This document shows, piece by piece, positions 45,826 through 54,763 of a stretch of 64,000 bases of DNA. The position numbers were made by a program, and so were the translations under genes. Position 1 is the stretch's first letter. The number at the start of each line of letters is the position of its first letter. The DNA is taken from assembly GCA_965248775.1 (NCBI GenBank), contig OZ252150.1, positions 682,001 to 746,000 of the forward strand. The letters run 5' to 3'. The notes under the pieces are model-generated. The model saw only the letters and a list, made by a program, of their open reading frames with translations, was not told the origin of the DNA and searched no databases. This DNA comes from JBHHUI01 sp965248775. GTDB lineage: Bacteria > Chloroflexota > Anaerolineae > Anaerolineales > JBHHUI01.

Positions 45826-47040
45826 ATGCAGCAGAAATTATGGAAGCGAGCTGCAACGCGAATTGCGCGCATCGGTCAAGATCCTACTGACTCATCCGAA
45901 CTCCGTCTGCAGAAGCGCATCTTGACGGCCATTGCACTGCTCGTTGCCCCGGCCGCCGTAGTGTGGGGCATGATCTACTGGAGTTTCGGCGAGCGGCTGT
46001 CAGCTTTGTTCCCGCTGGCATATGCCACTGGCTCGCTGCTCAGCCTCTCCATTTTCTCACTCAATCGCCACTTTCGCTTTTTTCGGTTCGGCCAACTTGC
46101 ATTGATTCTGGCGCTTCCGTTCCTCCTGATGATCTCGCTGGGCGGAGTTATCAACTCGAGTGCAGTCATACTCTGGTCGTTGCTCGCGCCGCTCGGCGCG
46201 TTGCTCGTTTCGGGGCGCAGGCAATCCGTCAATTGGTTTGTAGGTTACGTCGTCCTGATCGTGACAAGTCGATTCCTAGAACCTCTCGTTAGAAGCAGTA
46301 ATAATCTGCCGCCGGCAGCCATCTTGATTTTCTTCGTGATGAACCTTGTGGGGCCATCCCTGATCGTATACATCTTGGTCATATATTTTGTTGGGCAGAA
46401 AGATAGCGCGCTGGAAGAGTTGGCGCACGAGCAGGGGCGCTCGGAAGAACTTTTGTTGAATGTGCTCCCCAAAAAGATCGCCGCTCAGCGCAAAGACGGC
46501 GTCGGAACGATTGCCGAACAATACGATTCGATCAGCGTTATGTTCGCAGATATGGTCGGCTTCGCTCCGCTTTCGTCAGAACTAGCGCCAAAAGAGATGG
46601 TCGACTTGTTGGCCGAAGTGTTTACATTCTTCGACTTCCTCGTCGAGAAATATGATGTCGAAAAGATTCGCACGATCGGCGACAATTACATGGTAGCAGC
46701 TGGCGTACCTCGCCGGCGGCCGGACCATGCAAATGTGCTAGCGCGGATGGCGCTCGACATGATTGTGTTTCTGGAACAAAATGCAGACGAGGAAGTTGGG
46801 CGGCTCAAGTTCAGAATTGGCATCAACTCGGGCTCGGTGGTTGTGGGTGTCATCGGATTGAAGAAATTCCAATTCGATCTCTGGGGAGATGCTGTAAACA
46901 TCGCTGCGCGTATGGAATCACTCGGCGAGCCTGGAAAGATTAAGATTGCACCCGGAACGTATGATTTGATCAAGTATGAATTTGTCTGCACGCCGCGCGG
47001 GAAAATTGCTGTAAAGGGTCGCGGCGAGTTGAATACCTGA
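45826..47040 (+). CDS. Membrane class III adenylate cyclase
   Basis: About 404 aa: six hydrophobic TM segments (about residues 25-190), a coiled linker (LEELAHEQGRSEELLLNVLP), and a cyclase catalytic domain. Metal-binding Asp residues are present in VMFADMVGF and RTIGDNYMV. The nucleotide-binding residues LWGDAVNIAARME are intact, with Asp suited to adenine. It should make cAMP from ATP at the inner face of the membrane. ATG 45826 (next to TTG 45823) follows GGAAGG. It is the only one of the four cyclases here with a TM module and no zinc ribbon. Confidence 0.92.
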   Translation: MQQKLWKRAATRIARIGQDPTDSSELRLQKRILTAIALLVAPAAVVWGMIYWSFGERLSALFPLAYATGSLLSLSIFSLNRHFRFFRFGQLALILALPFLLMISLGGVINSSAVILWSLLAPLGALLVSGRRQSVNWFVGYVVLIVTSRFLEPLVRSSNNLPPAAILIFFVMNLVGPSLIVYILVIYFVGQKDSALEELAHEQGRSEELLLNVLPKKIAAQRKDGVGTIAEQYDSISVMFADMVGFAPLSSELAPKEMVDLLAEVFTFFDFLVEKYDVEKIRTIGDNYMVAAGVPRRRPDHANVLARMALDMIVFLEQNADEEVGRLKFRIGINSGSVVVGVIGLKKFQFDLWGDAVNIAARMESLGEPGKIKIAPGTYDLIKYEFVCTPRGKIAVKGRGELNT

Positions 47041-47131
47041 TTTGTGGAAGGTGTCAGAAGCACAAACGGTAATCGTGAGCGAGACATGGCAGAGTAGAGA
47101 TGCCGAGAGTTTATGCGGCAGGGAAGGCTTT

Positions 47132-47983
47132 ATGACCATAACAGAAGCAGAGCAGAAAACGATACTTCACCGCTTGGTCGCTGGTTTCAACCGGGATGAT
47201 CTGAGCGCTTTCGACGAATTGCTGCTCTCAGAATTTTTCGATTACAGACCCTATCCAAGTGAACCAGATGCCCGGGCTACGTTTCAGGAAATCGGGAGAG
47301 ATTTTCGCGCCGCCTTTTCAGATTTACATATCGAAATGGAAGCGCTCACATTGGATGGAAGTTCATTACGTGGGCAAATGAAGGTGACCGGCACGCATGA
47401 TGGAAGTTTGTGGGGCGCGCCGCCAACCAGAAATTCAATCGACCTGGAAATGGAATTGATTGCACGTTTTGAGGGGCATCGCTGTGCAGTTCGATGGGAA
47501 AACGTCCATTTGATCCGAACGCTGCGCGAGTTGGGTGTAATTGCTCTGCCAGAGAACGTGGCCAAAAAGCACGATCATCCTGTGCGGATTCCCGAAGTTG
47601 TCTATCGATTGGCCTTCAACAAGATGCGGCTCGCAGAAAAAGAATGTGCCCACCTGGATCAGATCAGCATTACGGAACAAACGACGCATGTCTGCGAGCA
47701 ATGCGTTGCCACCGGCGACGAGTGGCCGGCGCTGCGCCTGTGTCTGGTATGCGGCTTCGTGGGCTGCTGCGACTTATCCGTCAATAAACATATGCTTGCG
47801 CATTATGAAAGTACCGGCCATCCCATCATTCGCTCTATATACGAAGACGACGCCTGGATTTGGTGCTACGAAGAGAACGCAATACTTTCTTCGAGGCATT
47901 TGCAAATATTATCTGTTCGAATTGCCAGTCTGAAAACCGCGCCAGCGCCAAATTCTGTCGAAAATGTGGCGTGTGGCTGCTAG
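47132..47983 (+). CDS. SnoaL-like domain fused to a UBP-type zinc finger
   Basis: 283 aa from ATG 47132 (MTITEAEQKT; preceded by GGGAAGG). An NTF2/SnoaL-like ester-cyclase domain (about 5-150) is followed by a UBP zinc finger with CAHLDQ, CEQCVATGDEWPALRLCLVC and HMLAHYESTGHPI. UBP fingers bind free ubiquitin C-termini in eukaryotes. In bacteria they occur as stand-alone or fused modules of unclear role. The last 124 bp overlap the following cyclase frame, and the tail after WIWCYEENA looks non-family, so a small deletion between the two genes is likely. Confidence 0.8.
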   Translation: MTITEAEQKTILHRLVAGFNRDDLSAFDELLLSEFFDYRPYPSEPDARATFQEIGRDFRAAFSDLHIEMEALTLDGSSLRGQMKVTGTHDGSLWGAPPTRNSIDLEMELIARFEGHRCAVRWENVHLIRTLRELGVIALPENVAKKHDHPVRIPEVVYRLAFNKMRLAEKECAHLDQISITEQTTHVCEQCVATGDEWPALRLCLVCGFVGCCDLSVNKHMLAHYESTGHPIIRSIYEDDAWIWCYEENAILSSRHLQILSVRIASLKTAPAPNSVENVACGC

Positions 47984-49278
47984 CGCAATGCCCGTTCTGC
48001 GACCGCGAAATTCTCCCCGGATCGATCTTCTGTGACCAATGTGGGCATCAACTGAGCGGCATAGCTTTTGGCGCGGCAACTTCAGGAGCTGCTTCGTCAC
48101 TCCCGGAAACGGTACAAGCGAGTGTGCCGGTTCGATCTACCGCAGGGAAACCCGAGCCGGAAACTGACGGCACGGAGCGCCGTGCTCGGACTGTTGATCG
48201 AGATAATGCAGCCGAACGTGGTTTGCAGCAATACATCCCGAGTGAATTACTCGATAAACTTGACGCTGCTCGCGCAGCGGGTGGAATGGTCGGCGAGCGG
48301 CGCATTGTCAGTATCTTGTTTTGTGACGTAAAAGGTTCGACTGCCGCGGCGGAAACCCTAGACCCGGAAGAATGGACTGAGATCATCAACGGTGCATTTG
48401 ATTACATGATCCGTCCGGTTTACGAATACGAAGGTCTGGTCGCGCGTTTGATGGGCGACTCGATTCTGGCATTCTTCGGTGCACCGATCGCGCATGAGGA
48501 TGATCCGCAACGTGCGGTGCTGGCTGGTCTCGATATTGTCCAGGGAATTCAGGTTTATCGTGAGCAGGTCAAACAAGATTGGGATTGGGATTTTGATGTG
48601 CGCATAGGCATCAACACAGGCATGGTCGTCGTGGGTGCTGTTGGCTCTGATTTGCGTATGGAATATACTGCGTTGGGCGATGCAATCAATGTCGCGGCTC
48701 GAATGGAACAGACCGCCGAGCCGGGCACAGTCCAGATTGCGGAAGCAACCTATCGACAGATAGCTCCGCTTTTCAACGTCCGGGATTTAGGTGGGGTCGA
48801 GATGAAAGGCAAAGCGGAGGCAGTGCCGGCGTTTCGTGTTATCAGCTGTAAGGCGACTGGCGGCAGCCTTCGAGGCATCGAAGGGCTGCACGCTGAAATT
48901 GTCGGGCGAGATGCCGAACTTGAGACAGGCCGTGCGGTTCTGAAAGATTTGCAGCAAGGTGTTGGCCGGATCGTTTGCTTGCTCGGCGAGGCGGGCCTTG
49001 GGAAATCTCGCATCGTCCATGAGTTGAAGAGCGGGCGCTCGCGGCAAATACGGACAATGCACCGATTTGGCTCGTGTCACATAGCCTTTCGTACGAGACA
49101 GCGCAACCGTACGGTCTATTCAAACGTTTCGTCCAACAATGGGCAGACTTTGTCGGGGATGAGCCGGTATCTGTTATCGCAGAGAAGCTCACAGAATTTG
49201 CCGCGCCAGTTGGCACGGAGCAACACGAGCAAGTTTTTCAAGCACTGTGCAGATTGTTTGGAATTGAGAAGGAAGTGA
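47860..49278 (+). CDS. Zinc-ribbon/cyclase/AAA protein, 5' part (frameshifted)
   Basis: Double zinc ribbon (CSNCQSENRASAKFCRKCG, then CPFCDREILPGSIFCDQCG), linker, class III cyclase domain with both metal Asp residues (LFCDVKGST, RLMGDSILAFFG) and LGDAINVAARME, then an AAA/STAND ATPase Walker A (GEAGLGKS). Around 49018-49035 the frame changes; homologous sequence (NAPIWLVSHSLSYETAQPYG) continues one frame lower. The natural start is uncertain: paralogs begin a few residues before the first Cys pair, but here only TTG 47860, GTG 47863 or an ATT near 47905 are available. It overlaps the SnoaL-UBP gene. Confidence 0.8.
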   Translation: MVLRRERNTFFEAFANIICSNCQSENRASAKFCRKCGVWLLAQCPFCDREILPGSIFCDQCGHQLSGIAFGAATSGAASSLPETVQASVPVRSTAGKPEPETDGTERRARTVDRDNAAERGLQQYIPSELLDKLDAARAAGGMVGERRIVSILFCDVKGSTAAAETLDPEEWTEIINGAFDYMIRPVYEYEGLVARLMGDSILAFFGAPIAHEDDPQRAVLAGLDIVQGIQVYREQVKQDWDWDFDVRIGINTGMVVVGAVGSDLRMEYTALGDAINVAARMEQTAEPGTVQIAEATYRQIAPLFNVRDLGGVEMKGKAEAVPAFRVISCKATGGSLRGIEGLHAEIVGRDAELETGRAVLKDLQQGVGRIVCLLGEAGLGKSRIVHELKSGRSRQIRTMHRFGSCHIAFRTRQRNRTVYSNVSSNNGQTLSGMSRYLLSQRSSQNLPRQLARSNTSKFFKHCADCLELRRK

Positions 49279-51710
49279 ACGTACCCGTGCTTGAAGGTGA
49301 GCAATTTAATAGCAGCCTTTTTGCAGCCAGCAGTGAATTACTCCAGGCTTATTTCGCCGAACGACCCGCGGTTTTGGTGTTTGAAGATATCCACTGGTCC
49401 GATTCCTCGTCCGTAGAAATGTTACTGAAGTGGCTACCCTTGCTTGAGAAGCTGCCGTTGGTATTGTTGTGCGCTTTCCGGCCTGATCGCAATACACCAA
49501 GTTGGAAGATCAGAAATACAGCGGATGAAGAACACCATCACCGCTTCATAGAGATAGTGCTTGCGCCGCTATCCGAGGCAGAGAGCGATGAGATGATCAA
49601 CCGATTATTGGCCATCGCGGAACTCTCTGTGGATCTGCGTGCACGTATCATGGAGCGCTCCGGCGGAAATCCGTTTTATGTGGAAGAAGTCGTGCGCACT
49701 CTTGTTGAGAACGGCAACGTCGTACCGGAGGAGCGCTCTTCCAATGGGCATGTGCAGCGTTATTGGCATTCGGATGGTGAAGTCGACGACCTCACCATCC
49801 CAGACAGCCTGCAATCTCTCTTAGCAGCGCGAATAGATCGACTCGAAGAAGAAACGCGCAACACGCTGCAATTGGCTGCCGTCATTGGGCGTTCGTTCTA
49901 TGCGCGCGTATTGCAATCCGTCGGCGAGCAAGTTGCTCCTTCCGGCGAACTGGAGAGCAACTTGAGCACGCTCATCCGCATGGAAATGATTCAAGAAGCC
50001 GCGCGATTACCAGAGGTGGAATACCGTTTTCGCAATCCACTCACACAGGAAGTGGCCTACGAAACGATATTGCTAAAACGCCGGCGCGAATTCCACTTGC
50101 GCGTCGGAGAATCTATGGAGGCGCTCTTTGCGGAACAGCTGGACGATCTTGGGCCGCGCTTTGCATATCACTTCCAACAAGCAGGCGAGTCTCTGCGGGC
50201 ACTAGAATACTTTGTCCGGGCGGGAGATAGCGCCTACCGGCTGTATGCGAATAATGAAGCCGTCGCAAATTATGAGAATGCGTTGATGATCGTCCGTGCT
50301 CGCGAGGATGTCGATCTTAAACAGGTTGAGCATGTTTACACCCGCATCGGACGCGCACATGAATTGCTATCAGAGTTCAAAGAAGCTTTGGAGATTTATA
50401 AGGGCATGGAAGCACTGGCGCGTGAAAGAGATTTACAAACGCTAGTCCTTTCTTCGCTTTTGTTACAGGGTTCATTGCGATCTACGTTTAATGATGTCTC
50501 TGATGTGGAGGTGGCGGAATCGCTCGCCAAACAGGCATTGGAGCTGGCCGAGGCATTGGGGGATGAAGCTGCGGAAGCAAAGATTAACTGGAATTTACTC
50601 AATATGTATCGTGCAGCGAACAATCCCGAACTTGGACTGGAATACGGCGAACGGGCTATGGAGCTTTCGCGTCGCTTTGGATTAAAGGAACAATTGGCAT
50701 TTGTCGCCAACGATCTACCGTATGTCTATTTTTCCAGTGGCGAGTACAACAAAGGATTCGAAACGCTGGCAGAGGCGCGTGAGCTGTGGCGTGAGCTCGG
50801 GAATAAGACAATGCTCGCCGACAGTCTCTCAACATCCTGTTCCTTTTATATCTTCTTCGGAGATTTAGATCGTGCGATTGCATCCTCAGAAGAGGCCTAT
50901 GAAATAAGTACGTCAATCCAGAATTTATGGGGGATTGCATATAGCCAATTTGTAGTAGGGATTGCACACTGGCAGAAGGGCGATGTCGATCTAGCCATTA
51001 AAACCATGCAGATCACAATAAAGTATGGTGAACAGGCAGGATTTGTTATAGCCCGTAGCTGGGGGGAACCGAATCTAGGTCTGATATATGCTGAATTAGG
51101 TCAACTCGAAAGAGGCTTCGAATTATTAGAATCAACGAAAAAGTATGTGGAAGAAAATTTCCCGGACTACGTCGAATATATTCGTGTTATCGAAGCCCAA
51201 TTTCATTTGCTCTCAAATGATCCAGTGAAAGCAGCTGCCAGTTTGGAATTACTCGACCTGGAAAATCTCAGAACGGTTTCTGTTTTCATCAGGCCCAATC
51301 TGATGGCAACGCAGGCAAGTCTGGCTCTGGCTGAGGGAAACCCTTCAGGGGCAGCTGAGATTGTGAATGACACACTCGGCTGGCTAACTGATACCGCTCT
51401 GAATTTGTATGTGCCTACGGCATTGCACTTGCTCGGGAAGGCCGATCTTGCACTCGGCCGGCACGAATCCTCCATGGATAGGCTATCCTCCGCCCGCGAA
51501 AAAGCATTTGCAATGGGTGCGCGCTGGCAGCTATGGCAGATCGACGCATCGATCGCCGAAGTGGCACTTATACGAGGTGATTTGACACAGGCAGAAAGTG
51601 CCCGCGCAGCAGCCCGAGAGTCCCTCGCTTACATTATTGAACACTCTCCACCTGATCTCGGAGAATCCTTTCAAGCCCGCCCTGATGTGAAGGCCTTGTT
51701 AGAGCGTTGA
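49074..51710 (+). CDS. AAA/TPR part of the same cyclase protein (after frameshift)
   Basis: About 878 aa from 49074; homologous frame begins near 49023. It contains the rest of the STAND ATPase (Walker B-like AVLVFEDIHWSD; RSGGNPFYVEEVVRTL), a winged-helix-like region (SLLAARIDRLEEETRNTLQ), and about 10 TPR-like helical repeats (about residues 330-860). TPRs in such proteins sense a ligand or partner and control the ATPase and the N-terminal cyclase. With one indel repaired, the whole protein would be about 1280 aa, matching its paralog at 55884. As it stands, cyclase and sensor are separated. Confidence 0.85.
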   Translation: MSHSLSYETAQPYGLFKRFVQQWADFVGDEPVSVIAEKLTEFAAPVGTEQHEQVFQALCRLFGIEKEVNVPVLEGEQFNSSLFAASSELLQAYFAERPAVLVFEDIHWSDSSSVEMLLKWLPLLEKLPLVLLCAFRPDRNTPSWKIRNTADEEHHHRFIEIVLAPLSEAESDEMINRLLAIAELSVDLRARIMERSGGNPFYVEEVVRTLVENGNVVPEERSSNGHVQRYWHSDGEVDDLTIPDSLQSLLAARIDRLEEETRNTLQLAAVIGRSFYARVLQSVGEQVAPSGELESNLSTLIRMEMIQEAARLPEVEYRFRNPLTQEVAYETILLKRRREFHLRVGESMEALFAEQLDDLGPRFAYHFQQAGESLRALEYFVRAGDSAYRLYANNEAVANYENALMIVRAREDVDLKQVEHVYTRIGRAHELLSEFKEALEIYKGMEALARERDLQTLVLSSLLLQGSLRSTFNDVSDVEVAESLAKQALELAEALGDEAAEAKINWNLLNMYRAANNPELGLEYGERAMELSRRFGLKEQLAFVANDLPYVYFSSGEYNKGFETLAEARELWRELGNKTMLADSLSTSCSFYIFFGDLDRAIASSEEAYEISTSIQNLWGIAYSQFVVGIAHWQKGDVDLAIKTMQITIKYGEQAGFVIARSWGEPNLGLIYAELGQLERGFELLESTKKYVEENFPDYVEYIRVIEAQFHLLSNDPVKAAASLELLDLENLRTVSVFIRPNLMATQASLALAEGNPSGAAEIVNDTLGWLTDTALNLYVPTALHLLGKADLALGRHESSMDRLSSAREKAFAMGARWQLWQIDASIAEVALIRGDLTQAESARAAARESLAYIIEHSPPDLGESFQARPDVKALLER

Positions 51711-51737
51711 GCTGAATAATTCCAATGGCCTAGCAGC

Positions 51738-51890
51738 ACTTCTCAGGTTTTTCTGCACTTAATCCGCCATTGCAAAAAATATCACGCTGGATTTGTTATT
51801 GAGAGTCCTGCTTGGCGAACCAACTCTGATTGGGGAACGAAACTTGAATATTCCGAAGAGGAGTTAGTAGAAAAAATCAATGAGCAATAG
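51738..51890 (+). pseudogene. Homocysteine S-methyltransferase-like remnant
   Basis: A frame ending at TAG 51888-51890 encodes AGFVIESPAWRTNSDWGTKL followed by EYSEEELVEKIN. This matches the segment around the (T/S)P(T/A)WR-x-(S/N)-x-DWG region of homocysteine S-methyltransferase-family proteins. Only about 50 residues remain, with neither start nor zinc-site C-terminus. It is a decayed fragment in the gap after the cyclase gene. Confidence 0.6.
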
Positions 51891-51963
51891 AATTGTTTGA
51901 TGATGTCAGAGCCAAATACGAAGACGAATACACGATATCAATCCTTGTAGAACAAGATGATCT

Positions 51964-52953
51964 ATGTGGTTTGAATCCTTGACTGGCTTTCGCGAGGAAT
52001 CTTCTGAGCAGGTTCGAGCGAATATCGTCCTGGCCGGCAATACAATCACTTCCACGGTGAATGGCAAATCGTTGGTCTGCGGGTACCTGGAAACACCCAC
52101 GTTGGCCGAACTTCGAATGCGTACGCTCAACATTAAATCGTTGAAGGGGCAATTGATGCTTCGTGAGGTCGTTGGCGACGTGAAGCAGCTGCATGCGGAC
52201 GCATCTAATGCAGGCTCTTTAATTCAAGTAGCGTCTCAGTTCAACCTGCTCGAAATGGTTTCACCGTCCATTACACCAGAATATGGTATTGGCATTTATG
52301 AAAATGACCGTACGCAGGGACCTGCCTGTGCTATCGCAGCTGGGGCCGGGACAATTTACCGAAACTACTTTGCAGAAGTGAATGAGCAGATTGGGCAATC
52401 TTCTGATAATCAAATTGACTGTCTTAGCGATCTGGGGAATGCTCTTGGCAATACCGATGAACATCTCTGGGTAATGCAAAACGGGTATGCGTTGGCATCT
52501 AAAAATGGACTTGTAGAGCTTTCTGAACGACTCAAGTCTATGACTGAAGCCGACCGCGATGCTTTGCGGCAGACATTGCGCATTGGCATTCAATGGGATA
52601 CCCAAGTGACGCTGCCAGAATGCGCGCATGTCGTTACTCAAGCATATTGTTCTGCTCTGCCTGTAGCATATTCCTCACACGCGGATTACTTATGGGCAGA
52701 TTTCTCACAACTCGTGCTTGAAGCATCTTATGAGGCTACACTTTGTGCCGCCATTTTGAATTATGCCAACACGGGAATCAACAAGGTCTTTTTGACACTT
52801 CTCGGTGGAGGTGCTTTTGGAAATCACGACGATTGGATATTTTCGGCAATCAAGCGTGCGCTTGAGTTATTTGCTGGAATTCATCTCGACATTGCAATCG
52901 TGAGTTATGGGACCTCGAAGAATCGCGTTCAAGAATTAGTGGTGTCTCAGTGA
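51964..52953 (+). CDS. Macrodomain/PARG-like protein
   Basis: 329 aa. The C-terminal half has INKVFLTLLGGGAFGNHDDW and LDIAIVSYG. This glycine-loop pattern resembles the phosphate-binding loop of macrodomain or poly(ADP-ribose)-glycohydrolase-like proteins. The middle has GPACAIAAGAGTIYRNYF, which could be the other nucleotide-contact loop. The N-terminal 60 residues are not recognised. No signal peptide or TM segment. It is single, between the cyclase paralogs and the DUF4157 gene. A role in ADP-ribose chemistry is inferred only from the loops. Confidence 0.55.
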   Translation: MWFESLTGFREESSEQVRANIVLAGNTITSTVNGKSLVCGYLETPTLAELRMRTLNIKSLKGQLMLREVVGDVKQLHADASNAGSLIQVASQFNLLEMVSPSITPEYGIGIYENDRTQGPACAIAAGAGTIYRNYFAEVNEQIGQSSDNQIDCLSDLGNALGNTDEHLWVMQNGYALASKNGLVELSERLKSMTEADRDALRQTLRIGIQWDTQVTLPECAHVVTQAYCSALPVAYSSHADYLWADFSQLVLEASYEATLCAAILNYANTGINKVFLTLLGGGAFGNHDDWIFSAIKRALELFAGIHLDIAIVSYGTSKNRVQELVVSQ

Positions 52954-53357
52954 GTCGAAGCATTATTTGATCTCACGCCGCCTTTCTTGCTCTCTACAAC
53001 TCGAAACAATCTCACTCATCGAGCCTCCTCTAGATAACCAATCCTTCCCAGAGACCAGTTGCACAAGAGTTTCAAATTATGGGCTTCGCTCCGTGCTCAC
53101 GGATCTCGGTAGCCGATTTGCCTGATTTTTCAATGCGAAGCTACCCCGTCGCGGGTGAAAATACTTGGATTGCTCGACTTGAATTTATATGGTTTCGATC
53201 CTGGTGCCCACCTTCAGTGCCAGAGCATACAGAGGTGAGCAGAAATCACGCTACCGTTCTAACCGAATTCAAATTGGCTCGAGCTTGCGAGCAGGGTTAT
53301 ACTGAACATTGTGACCATGTAAGCTGTTCAGTTTTGTTACAAAGACCCTAGGTCTAG
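52954..53357. other. Gene-free gap
   Basis: A 404-bp gap between the macrodomain-like gene and the DUF4157 gene. A + strand open frame (53079-53351) has no RBS and an unconvincing, low-complexity-free but unfamiliar protein; I do not call it. No clear terminator or repeat was recognised. Confidence 0.5.
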
Positions 53358-53363
53358 GTGTCC

Positions 53364-54749
53364 ATGAAATCTCCTGCTCACAAACGGAAAAAGACTGATA
53401 TGTCGATGCGGCGTTCTAAGCCCGCGCCGGCAACTTTCCAGCGGCAGAGCACTGCGCTACTGCAGCGTACCTTAGCAAACCCCGCGAATGCGACTTCCGC
53501 AAATATACTCGCTTTACAACGCACGGCGGGTAATCAAGCAGTGGCCCAACTGCTCGGTCGAGCCGGGAATTCTGCAAAACCCGGTGGAAACAAGCCAGCT
53601 TCCATACAACCGAAACTGACTGTCGGCCCAGTGGGTGACAAATACGAGCAGGAAGCGGATCAGGTAGCAGAGAACGTGCTGCGCATGCCGGAGCCGGGTC
53701 GTCGGGGCGTCACCGAGCAAGGGAGCAAAGGTGCTGAGGAGCAGCTGCAGCACGCGCAAACGAAAGATGCAGGAGAGACGCAAAAGAAGCCACTGGCAGA
53801 TGGAATCACGCCAGGGGTGCAGCTGCAGCCGAAATCGGATGGTAGCTTCGCGCCTGGCAGCGATTTTGAAAGCCAGTTGTCGAGCAGGCGCGGCGGCGGA
53901 AATCCGTTGCCCGCTGCGACGCGTGGTGATATGGAAGGGCGCTTTGGTGCCGACTTCAGCAGCGTGCGCGTACACACAGATAACGAGTCTGTGCAACTGA
54001 ACCGTGATGTTCAGTCTCAAGCCTTCACCCACGGATCAGATATCTTTTTCGACTCGGGGAAATACGAGCCTGGCAGCACGGGGGGTAAACGCTTGCTGGC
54101 GCACGAGTTGACGCACGTGGTGCAGCAGACAGGCCCGCCTAGCGGAGATGTTGCTCAACGGAAGCCAAATATCATTCAACGTGGTCCCAGAAGTTGGCTG
54201 AAGAAGACGTTTAATAATCTGGAATATCAACGTGATCAAGTATCCGATAAATATGAAAATCTTAGTCATACGGGAAAAAACAGACTTGTTTATTTAATGT
54301 TCGAAGATCAAACGTTAACGGCTGCACTAGTTGAAGAATGTAGGCGTTCCATGGTTGATGAAATACCTGCATTCATGCTGCCAGCTTTGGCTTGGGATTG
54401 TAGCTACGCTGAGGCTCAAACTATTATGGATAGATCCATTCGCCCTAACAGTCTAATGAGAATCAACATGCGCACATTTGAACGGAATGAATTAATTAGA
54501 GAATTCGATGATTTGAACGCTGGTACAGCCCCGCACGGCGTTTTTTTTGAAGGTGCGACGAACCTTGCAGCTGGAGACCTTATTAAGGACCTTCGAGTTG
54601 AGAATATCATTAGCGGAACAAATGATGCAAATGTATTGAGAAATATGTTGGAGGCTATAGACCAAACTCAAGACCAAATTGAGGAGGATGAACTCCTTAG
54701 TCCCAATGAGATTTGGAATAGCCAAGAAAGGAATCCCCTGCATCATTAA
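53364..54749 (+). CDS. DUF4157 (eCIS core) protein with a divergent C-terminal domain
   Basis: About 461 aa. A Gln/Arg-rich N-terminus (LQRTLANPAN, ALQRTAGNQAVAQLLGR) is followed by low-complexity linker and the DUF4157 metallopeptidase-like domain (about 185-265). That domain has FGADFSSVRVHTDNESVQL, AFTHGSDIFFDSGKYEPG and the zinc motif AHELTHVVQQTG. From about residue 275 the protein changes to an AT-richer, unrecognised helical region to the C-terminus. DUF4157 proteins are often linked to extracellular contractile injection systems, with variable cargo-like C-termini. No injection-system structural genes are in this window. Start may also be GTG 53358. Confidence 0.85.
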   Translation: MKSPAHKRKKTDMSMRRSKPAPATFQRQSTALLQRTLANPANATSANILALQRTAGNQAVAQLLGRAGNSAKPGGNKPASIQPKLTVGPVGDKYEQEADQVAENVLRMPEPGRRGVTEQGSKGAEEQLQHAQTKDAGETQKKPLADGITPGVQLQPKSDGSFAPGSDFESQLSSRRGGGNPLPAATRGDMEGRFGADFSSVRVHTDNESVQLNRDVQSQAFTHGSDIFFDSGKYEPGSTGGKRLLAHELTHVVQQTGPPSGDVAQRKPNIIQRGPRSWLKKTFNNLEYQRDQVSDKYENLSHTGKNRLVYLMFEDQTLTAALVEECRRSMVDEIPAFMLPALAWDCSYAEAQTIMDRSIRPNSLMRINMRTFERNELIREFDDLNAGTAPHGVFFEGATNLAAGDLIKDLRVENIISGTNDANVLRNMLEAIDQTQDQIEEDELLSPNEIWNSQERNPLHH

Positions 54750-54763
54750 CATTGGTGAGTTCA

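Noticed and set aside
53079..53351. 90-aa + strand open frame before the DUF4157 gene
   Set aside because: No RBS, no recognised motif, unlike coding sequence of neighbours.
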